Origin: Sthenelais limicola
Taxonomy: Eukaryota; Annelida; Polychaeta; Phyllodocida; Sigalionidae
NCBI GenBank assembly: GCA_942159475.1
Contig: OW804094.1
Span: 49,658,966 to 49,722,965, forward strand
DNA length: 64,000 nucleotides
Reading direction: 5' to 3'
The position numbers and the translations under genes are program-made. Shown piece after piece: positions 1 to 8,842 of the stretch (positions are counted from its first letter, which is position 1; each line of letters starts with the position of its first letter). The notes below the pieces were generated by a model. The model made no database searches. It worked only from the letters and a program-made list of their open reading frames with translations, and was not told the origin of the DNA.

Positions 1-322
1 TATATTTTTCAAAGTGATTTATTTACAAGATGCCTTTTTTAGAATGTTTTCGTTTTTGGGGTGTTGAATCCTTGACGTTGTATGAATAGATGTACCAAAT
101 GTCAAGACAGTTTATAAAAATATATCCTTGCGTTTCTAAAGTTATCCTATGGAGTATATTATGCTACTTTACTAGTAATTGTCCAACCAGAAATACCTTT
201 TTTTTTTAAATAAAGATTTCAAACTTAAAATCCAGAAATACTTGCTGCCTATCCGAATGTTTATTATCATTAGAATCCGCGTGATCTCATCTTCTCAAAT
301 GTGATGATATCTCAACAAAAAA
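1..322 (+). repeat. Family A inverted-repeat element, cut by window edge
   Basis: This is the interior and right half of the family A element. It starts in the AAAGTGATTTATTTACAAGAT block and runs through the CTACTTTACTAGTAATTGTCC block to GATGATATCTCAACA. The left end lies outside the window and the right terminal repeat is decayed. Confidence 0.85.
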
Positions 323-1203
323 AAGAATTTGGCTTTCCCTACCTACATGCATGTATACATGTATATTTTAGTTTTCATACAAATTTGAGAAAGGCTTCAT
401 GTCAAAATTTAAGACGGGCGCAAATTTATGGCCTATTTACAGTTTTCTCGACGGCATTTGTGAAATAAATTTCAAGCGGTCTCAAATAACACACTGGTAA
501 AAGTGGCCTGGACAATTGATGCAATATACATATAAGAAAGTGTTTTCAAGGCGCGATAAGTGAAAGGATATTATTCAAATTGTCAGAATCTCTGAACATT
601 GAAATCGCGGATAGTAATCAATGAAACCAAAGAGAGAACGCAAATGTCATATGAATCCAAACGAAGATTTTATAAATCCTTTTTAAGTGAATGACTCATA
701 AATAGAATGCATCGATAAATATTATGCGTGGTAATATGTCAATAAATCACACGGCATATAAAGCGGAACTGCCACGATCATTTGTGTAATATGTTACCCC
801 AACCGGAATGGAACTGGTTGGGAATAGTTGCAAATGCAAAGATGTTAAAGTGTAGTTAGATGCCATATTTTATTGTCCAAGTACGCCATAGGGTCAATTG
901 GAAGACATGCACTTTGCAGAAATTGTTTTCCTAGTTTCTACATGTACTACGAAATAAAAATGTATATATGCATCGCCCAGAAACTAAATTTGATAATCCG
1001 TATTCAGTTACAGGCAAATACGAATAATCAATGCTTAGGAAGCTTTTTTCCGACTCTAACAAGATGCTGTCAGCAGAGATGTAGATGTAGAATGATTTCA
1101 CCGAGGCAACACTCAATATTCAGCCCTGAGGCGGATTGGAGGTAATTGTCATATTGACTTGTGACTCAACTGCATGAAAGTTTACCCCAGCTCTGTGCAA
1201 ATT

Positions 1204-1577
1204 GTGATGGGTTACAGAAAAATGAGTCACACGTCGCAAAATTTATATCTTGATGTATTTGTTGGGAATGTGTTTATTTTTGGGGTGCTTAACGCTGTCA
1301 GTGGCATGAATACATTTACTAAATTTGAGGATAATGCATTTTTAAGGTCCTCACAATTATAAAGTATATTTAGCTACTTTACTAGTAATTGCCAACCTAG
1401 AAATGATTGCCAACTTTTTTCAACAAAAAAAATATCAAACTTAAAATATAGAAATACTTATTAGATGTCCTACTGTTTACTATCATTGGAATCGGTTTGA
1501 TTTCATCTTTTCAAATAAAATGGTATCTCAAAATCCACTTTTTGCGACATGTGACTCATTTTCCTGTAACACATGAC
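1204..1577 (+). repeat. Family A element, full length, TSD AATT
   Basis: The terminal repeats begin GTGATGGGTTACAG on the left and end CCTGTAACACATGAC on the right. The inner TIR contains GAGTCACACGTCGC. Directly repeated AATT flanks the element (1200-1203 and 1578-1581), supporting a 4-bp target duplication. Confidence 0.92.
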
Positions 1578-2411
1578 AATTGTGATACAAGGATCCCCCG
1601 ACGTAGGGACGGCTTCTTGTGTTTGGCTTTAAGTAGCTTGAATGCAGGTGGAAAGGTGACACAGGTCTTTGAGAGAAATTTGTGAGGATATTTCAAACAT
1701 TCTAAAAACAAAACCAATTCCTCCAGTTGAATAACTCACTCAACTACACACTGAAATGTACGTTTTAGGTTCTGAATGTCGTTCCAGTGTGATGTGGTTG
1801 GGTTTCGCTTCCTTTCTAATCTCTCAGCCAGAATCATATCACGCTCAGGACAGGTGGAATAATAGTTTAAGCATGCCTCTACATCATTCGAACACAGTAC
1901 TCGCTCAAGCTTTTTTGTTTTCAGTATGTGTTGTGTGTATTGCCTATTATTATGCACGCATTTCTCTAAAAACAAAGTATTTAGAGTACGTTACGCATAT
2001 TGCGTATTTCACTAGTGAGTTATGTGGGCTTGTCATGGCAACCAATCTGATTTTTACTAAGGTTACCACTTATATTGGTTCCAGTCGCTTAGCATATTGC
2101 ACCCGTTGCTAAGCAACTCGTGCAATATTCACACTCTTCAACCAACTCGTAAGTTAACCTGTATTTATAATTGCTATTATTTCTTACAAAACATCAGATA
2201 GATTCAAAGAGCCACGAAATTGCCATGTATCCATAGAATGTGTGATCCTTTAATGTAGACTTTGCTCCTACTGCAGGTTGCTACCGACAATCAATCGTAA
2301 ATATGGATTCAGAATGGTGGCAATGTCAGCTCGACTATTTGCACCCTCGTTATCCCCCTTTGATCCTACCTACAATGAGGGTAATTGGGTAATTATACCT
2401 TCTATATAAAT

Positions 2412-2707
2412 GTGATGTGTGGCAGCAAAAAAGGGCAAAGGCGCTAAAAAAAAATTTAAAATTAAGTTTTTGAATATTTCTGGGTGGATGATTACTAGTA
2501 AATTACTAGTAAATCATACACTATTCGTTATGAATGCATGGATACATTTGATACATTGACGTGAAATGTGGTACTTGTATCCATGCTACTACCAGTGCTA
2601 GGTATCCCAGAAATGTAAACATTCACAAATAGACATCTTGTGAATAAAACCCTTCGAACAAACATTATTTTTGCTACTTGTGACTGATTTTCCTAAAAAT
2701 GCATCAT
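2412..2707 (-). repeat. Family A element, internally shortened
   Basis: This copy is in reverse orientation: TTTCTGGGTGGATGATTACTAG in the middle, then ACATCTTGTGAATAAAAC and a decayed right terminal repeat with CTACTTGTGACTGATTTTCCT. Part of the left half is missing. Confidence 0.8.
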
Positions 2708-3503
2708 ATATATATATATATATCTACGCAGTGGCACATACAAATCCCCTGTCGTAATATACCCCAAGTGCGGATGACAACGCACGTTTGGTATTGATTA
2801 CGTAATGACAGACATTCCTGCCTTGTCCTTACGTAACAGTATCCGTGAAATCGTTCAGGTATAAGGAGGAGAAGGACATGGGGGGACATGCGGTCTGCTA
2901 ATGTCTTCATAGCTCTAGAGCTGAGGATTGTAAAGGAAGAGAATTTGATAGATCTTGAAATTTGAATTGTGTAATTGCTGTTGAATAGAATGAATAAATA
3001 TGAGCATATGAAGGATTGGTCTATTCTTATTCATGAAATTAACATTAGCTGTCTAGATTAGGCAGCATGCACATTCCATAATTATTGTGTGAATTTGGCA
3101 ACATAAAATCGATGATATTTGGGGAATATGATTTTTATTTAGGGTGTCTTAACCTATCAATTCTCAGATTAGCCTAAATTATCTGTGTTTAAACCTATTC
3201 TCTGAATCCTTGCTATTTTTCTATTTAAATATCATATCAAAAACGTTAAGGGCGTTTGTAATTCCCATAGGCCGCCTATTGACAATATTTTGATTAGGTG
3301 CTGCAAGACCTTTCCTCGTGTGAAATTGGTCATTATCTCATTTACCGATCCCCATAGAGCGTCGTGATTGCCAGGAGTTATTGCGCCTTATATAACACGT
3401 ACTGACCACGTATAGATGGTACAATGCACTAATCATATAGTGTGTAGAGTGTCTGCGTGTGTGGTCCCAGCGTGTATGCTTCTCCTTCACATAACCATAG
3501 CTG

Positions 3504-3736
3504 GTGGGTCTAATCTTCAGAAAATGTACAATTCACCTTCACCAATCTTCTCAAATAACCCAAATTCAAGACGAAAATTAGGTTCAACATCTCAACATAA
3601 CAGAGCAGATTCCCTGGTTCAACTCCATACCAAATATACCCAGATATACCTAGCTTTTATCATTTTTCAGCCTAATTTAGCAGAATGTACTAAATAGGTA
3701 GGGCTGCAAATTGTATATTTTCTGACGATCTGACCC
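3504..3736 (+). repeat. Family B inverted-repeat element
   Basis: An element of about 233 bp. The left end matches TGGGT...TCAGAAAATGTACAATTC and the right end reads ATTGTATATTTTCTGACGAT. The ends are imperfect inverted repeats. Related copies lie at 21029, 23642 and 24198. The open frame across it is incidental. Confidence 0.75.
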
Positions 3737-3829
3737 TGGTGTTCAACTATGATCATGTCATAACATGCTACCTGCCATTAGTATATCATGTTTTACTAGA
3801 TTGCTGATAGATCTTTAGCTATTACATAT

Positions 3830-4120
3830 GTGATGTGTTCAAGGAAAATGAGTCACACGTCGCAAAATTGGTATTATTCAAAGTGATTTATTCGCAAGAT
3901 CTCTTTGTTAGAATCTTCTCATTTTTTGGGAGCATACTGCTGAAGGTCATACAAATATATACCAAATAACAAGAGTGTGCATCAATCATATCGGTCATGC
4001 TATGGAGTATATTTAGTTACTCTTTTGGCAATTGCCCACTCAGAAATATTGCAAACATTTCTTTTTCAAAAATAAAAATATCAAACCTAAAATCTGGAAA
4101 TTTTAATGTTTACCATCATT
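3830..4120 (+). repeat. Family A element, right end missing
   Basis: The left terminal repeat GTGATGTGTTCAAGGAAAAT is followed by GAGTCACACGTCGC and the forward interior. The copy stops after TACCATCATTAA, just before another family A copy that starts at 4153 in the opposite orientation. Confidence 0.85.
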
Positions 4121-4152
4121 AAATAACAATAGGTGTTAGGATACTGCTATAT

Positions 4153-4547
4153 GTGATGTGTTAAAAAGAATTAGTCAATAGTCTCAAAAAATGAATTTTG
4201 AGATTCCATCATATTTGAAAAGATGAGATCAGGCTGATTCTAATGGTTGTACACATTAAGGACATCTAATAAATGTTTCTATATTTTATGTTTGGCCTTT
4301 TTATTTGTGAAAATATGTCTGGATGGACAACATACTAGTAAAGTAGCTAAATATACTCTATAGGATGAGCTACGAAATGCATGCATATATTTAATTCACA
4401 GTCTTAAATATATGCATGCATTTCGTACATGTATTCATACGACTTGGCGCATTCTATACGCAAAAAGTGAAAACATTCCCACAAAGAGATCGTGTGGATA
4501 AAATATCAATCTTGCGACTTGTGACTCATTTCCCTGAAATACATCAC
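4153..4547 (-). repeat. Family A element, full length, TSD ATAT
   Basis: Both termini are present and the copy is flanked by ATAT on each side (4149-4152 and 4548-4551). The interior carries a perfect 23-bp hairpin at 4372-4426 that other copies lack. Confidence 0.92.
4372..4426. repeat. Perfect 23-bp hairpin within a family A copy
   Basis: The arms at 4372-4394 and 4404-4426 are exact reverse complements (ACGAAATGCATGCATATATT...), with a 9-base loop. Other family A copies have unrelated bases where the right arm sits, so the arm looks like a templated insertion. Confidence 0.9.
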
Positions 4548-4744
4548 ATATGAATAACATGTTACGGAATGTGTATGTAAAGGAGAATGGTTGAGAACGG
4601 TAATAAGAATTACCTTAAATCTTGGGTGTGGTGTAATGAGGTGTCCTGTAATGTAAGTGTCAATAAAGTGGCTATTTCACTGTTACATTCACTTCGCACA
4701 CTTATCTAAAGTTCTTCTTAACAATCTAGACCCAAAGATGAGCG

Positions 4745-4955
4745 AGTCCATTCAAACGTAGGGATAGCCTCTCGCCCCAAACCGCAAAGTGCCATTATAA
4801 TTTGATTAAGACCGCAAAAGTTCATTACATTCCCAATAGAACGCCAAGTCCTAGGCTAGGAAACTGATTAGTGAAGTAGGCGTCTAATCATTGACATACC
4901 ATTCTTATCTGATTTGAGGGTTTGGACCTAGACTGTTAATTCAGAGACCACAGTA
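4745..4955 (-). repeat. Dispersed repeat C, copy 1
   Basis: The reverse complement contains ATAATGGCACTTTGCGGTTT and GAATGGTATGTCAATGATTAG. Both match the copy at 21565-21905 in the same order. The element type is unknown. Confidence 0.6.
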
Positions 4956-5141
4956 AATACTTCAGGTTCCTGACTCCTTGGTTTTATGAAACGTTGTCTC
5001 TGCCTTAAAGGCAGATACTAAAAGAATTAATAACCTTCATTTCGGGACTGTTGGTGCACTGTTTGTGTATCAGTCTCCCCTCATTGTCGGTCATTAATCC
5101 TTTCCTTACTAGCGCTAGTTCCAATTCGGCCCATTTCAATA

Positions 5142-5206
5142 GGGAAGTTGTATGTGCCACTGCGCATGTCTGTTACAGTGCATCCTTGGATGGATTCGCA
5201 TGAACT
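5142..5206 (+). repeat. Dispersed repeat D, uninterrupted copy
   Basis: It contains GTGCCACTGCGCATGTC, then TGTTACAGTGCATCCTTGG. The same sequence occurs at 42683-42735 and, split by a family A element, at 38364-38820. Confidence 0.65.
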
Positions 5207-6344
5207 CTGACATACAAATATTTGGCAACATTTGGCAACATTTATTTTACCAATATTATAGCTTTTATAAATGATCTTTGAAAAACAAATGCACGTTTCT
5301 ACCATACCTCTTGGGCGAGAACAATTTCTAATCCTCCCACCTATTATTGCCCCCACCTACTAATGTTCCCACCTACAAAATACAATGCAATTTCTCTCCG
5401 TTGCACACAATTTATAAACAATTAGTGATACAAGAAATACTTCCACATAGCACTCGATCCCTTTCGCAAAATTCGCTATTGATAATGGCATAAATATCTT
5501 ATTTCTCTGCGCCTGAATAGCGGATACAATAGGCCTGCCTTTAACTAAGCACACCCGTGCACGGATAGCAATGTATACACATTCATATATGTCTATATCT
5601 ACCTGCACATACCTATGTTTATAGATAGGTAGGTACTGCTAGTACTGCTCAGATACAAGCGATCTTATTACATTATGTTATATTCTATTCTATTGTCAAC
5701 TAGTATAGATCATATTTCGAAATTCAGGGAATTCGGGGAATTTGGAAGACCTGTGTACATTACTGAATATAATTATGCATAAAACCCCCACAGAATGCAA
5801 TGAAACTAACAGGCGCAGTGGTGGATCTAAGCCTTCTATTTAAATGTTCATACCCTAGAGAAAATTGATGAACTGAAAGGAATTAACTATTATATGATTA
5901 ATTTTACAATAGAACATATTCACCCAATACCATTGATAGAGAAATATTTCTGGTATTCCGATATATAATGTTTCCTAATTTTTTAGAAATCCTAATACAG
6001 TTCATGATTATACCTCAATATCCCGTCAATACGACCGGTTATGGATGGGTGAATTGGGGGCTATTGAGTACATAACAACTGCAAAGTATGTGGCAACATT
6101 GTGACTGCTTATGTACAATGGTGGCTTTGGGATGCCTTAAAGAACGATATCAGCTAGGGCGTGCAACACGATCTCAGAGGTCCTTCTCGAGGTGCGCAAA
6201 GATCCTGCGCTAACACCTTGGGAGATATGGAGCCGGTAAAACAATGAAACCACTAGGGGCTTATAATGTTGGTTGAACCAAGAAAAGTAACCAATTTTAT
6301 CGCAAAGGGTCGATCATCGGTTTCGTTCTAGGAGCTTGATATTT

Positions 6345-6597
6345 GTACTTTTGAAAAAAACAGGTTTGCAATATTTCTGGGTGGACATTGACTAGTAAAG
6401 TAGCAAAATATACTTAATACGATGACCTTAAAATGAATATATTTAATACATTGCCTTGAAAATTAGTAAATGTATTCATGCTACAACCAGCGTTAAGCAC
6501 TCCAAAAACGAAAACATTTGGACAAAGACATCTTGTGTGAATAAAACACTTTGAAAAATATCAATTCTGGAGCTTTTGACTCATTTTCCTATATCAC
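6345..6597 (-). repeat. Family A element, left end missing
   Basis: It starts in the GCAATATTTCTGGGTGGACA block and ends with the terminal repeat GACTCATTTTCCTATATCAC. Only the right half of the reverse orientation remains. Confidence 0.85.
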
Positions 6598-6599
6598 AT

Positions 6600-8550
6600 T
6601 TTTGTCAAATGATACTGTAGTTGCACATCCAGTTTTTCCAAATGATTTGCGTTTTTCTTTGATCATGTAGTGGTCAATGTTAAGCATCGGAAGTTAAATA
6701 CTGGACTTTTCTTGTAATATGTGTCGTAAACATACGTAAAGGGTAAAATAAACTAAAAATGAAGGAAAATCCAGGATAGGAAATATTTGTATTTTATATT
6801 CATATCAGCTTCGACGATCCGGCGCCTTGCATTCGTCATACAGTCAATACCTAATACTATAGATGGATTAAGCGTATAGGGGCATATACTGATAAACAAT
6901 TAATCGTGTGTAGTATACGATTTAAGGGAGAAAATGTGAGCTGCTGTAGAAATAATGTAGTAATTTTTAATCAACAGTTTGCTTTTCTCTTATCACTTTA
7001 CAAATGGTTAGCATCTGAATTTAATACTCATTTCCTTTCATGTCAACTCTTTAACGCGAAGAGTCATACTTTACTATTTTTATACATAATGGGCAGAAAC
7101 CATGAAACCAGTTTACATTGCTTGGGTGACGTATGTATTTTCGGTAATATGTCAATTTGTAACAATATAGTGGGGAAGGGGATGTTGTGGATGAACAACC
7201 GAACCTTTGAAAAATTCTCAATTCAAATTCGCAATCCTTTAGGCCATAACATACTGGATTTGACTCTAGGATCATAGTTATTATATTATTTTTCTTTCGT
7301 TCTCTATCATTTCGATCTTCTAGGATAAGCAACAGTTGCAGTTCAATTGCAGAATCTTAGACAAAAACCGTGCCATTTAAGGTAGCATTTCGAACTAGTG
7401 TTTCTTTTTTTCTTTTATTCTATACTAATTTCATTAAAATATATATTTATGTATGTATATATATATACCTCATATTTTCTGTACAAGGACATATGCACAA
7501 TATATGGACAGGACGAATCACTTCTTTTGAAAACACAAAAGTAACAAAAGCGCTCACTTTCATTTTAATTTCATATGGACCGAAATCAGGGTTTTAATCT
7601 TCTCCCATCATACGCTTTCCTAAAAGTCGTTGGCAATGATCATGTTTATATTATATTAATTTCGTGCTCTCCCTCTCGTCAAGCATTACTATACATACAT
7701 ATATTATAGAGAGAATGTCCTTAAAATATTGTAAATGACCATTGCCAAAAATTTCTCACCTCACCTTCTTCGCCTGTCCTCCCCAATAGTATCACTTTTC
7801 ATTGCTAGAATCGTATTCAACTCGCTGTTTCACTTGCACTTATGTATAATATATCCCTTTTATTTATATAATAATAGTATGTCAATATTTAACAGGCAAA
7901 GCTCCCGCTGTCCCCTATCGTCACTTCGCACCCTATTCGTTTGTTAACACAAAATCAAAGAATGATAAAAAAATAACAATTTGGTGAGGCATAAGTCAAG
8001 TATGATGACTCATTTTAAAAGTTTCCTGGCAGTCTGACTATTTTCAATGCATGAGAAAGGACCCTTGGCTATATATATATATATATATTGAGACACTATA
8101 ATCCATAATTATGTTCATTATTATAATACATTGGCAACTGCCTGTGTCTGACAGTTAACAGAAAACAAACAATACTAATGACAACGCAATCAATACTCAA
8201 AGGGTCCTCTATTTTCATTCGTGCATTATCGAAAGCATTATCAACAATCAACAATTAGGCAATTGTATTAGAACCAAGGGGGATTTTGTCGCAGATTTTT
8301 CCACCTATTGCCCTCCTCTTCACTGTCTATTGTCTATCTACAGTTTGTCATGGCTGGCATGTTTAAATGGCGCCTATGTTTCATTATTGTCATTCATTCC
8401 AGTTCAAACCGCTGGCAAAAAGAGTGTGAGTGATGTGGTTCTTTACATTTTTATATGCGCTATCATTTCAGTAACTGGGTGGGGAATCTACATGGTGCAG
8501 ATTCATGAGTCCAGTGACCATCATTGCTTATGACCATGGATCTTATCTAT
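6600..8550. other. AT-rich intergenic DNA, no gene seen
   Basis: Short open frames occur here, such as 6906-7277 and 8330-8533, but none shows a recognisable domain or codon pattern. There is an AT dinucleotide run near 8071-8090. The right end adjoins the 3' UTR of the precursor gene. Confidence 0.5.
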
Positions 8551-8551
8551 C

Positions 8552-8557
8552 TTTATT
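8552..8557 (-). terminator. Putative polyadenylation signal of the precursor gene
   Basis: On the minus strand this reads AATAAA, about 290 bases past the stop codon at 8843. It is the first canonical hexamer I see downstream, which would give a 3' UTR of about 300 bases. Confidence 0.45.
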
Positions 8558-8842
8558 ATTTTCAGGCATCACTGATTAAATCATAGTATCAAATCATATT
8601 CAGAAGCTCCCTTCATCTGTGATAATTGCAACTTGGCTGCTTGGATTAATTTCAATCAAAGGGTCGAAAATGCTACTGTTTTGTGTATTTCCTTCTGTTT
8701 TTCTACGTTTCAGTTATGTCAGTTTTATCGAAATATTGGATCTCATTATTTTCTCCATAATTTTCATACTGTAAAATAGTTTCAGATCTTTTGATTTGTT
8801 TTCCAGAGCATCCCCATCCACAAATGCTTCAATTTCTCAGGA

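Noticed and set aside
1756..2112. 118-residue plus-strand open frame
   Set aside because: Composition and lack of motifs suggest chance. The minus strand is also open there and no splice or promoter context is clear.
6906..7277. 123-residue plus-strand open frame
   Set aside because: No domain, no signal peptide, no codon pattern. The overlapping minus frame is equally long.
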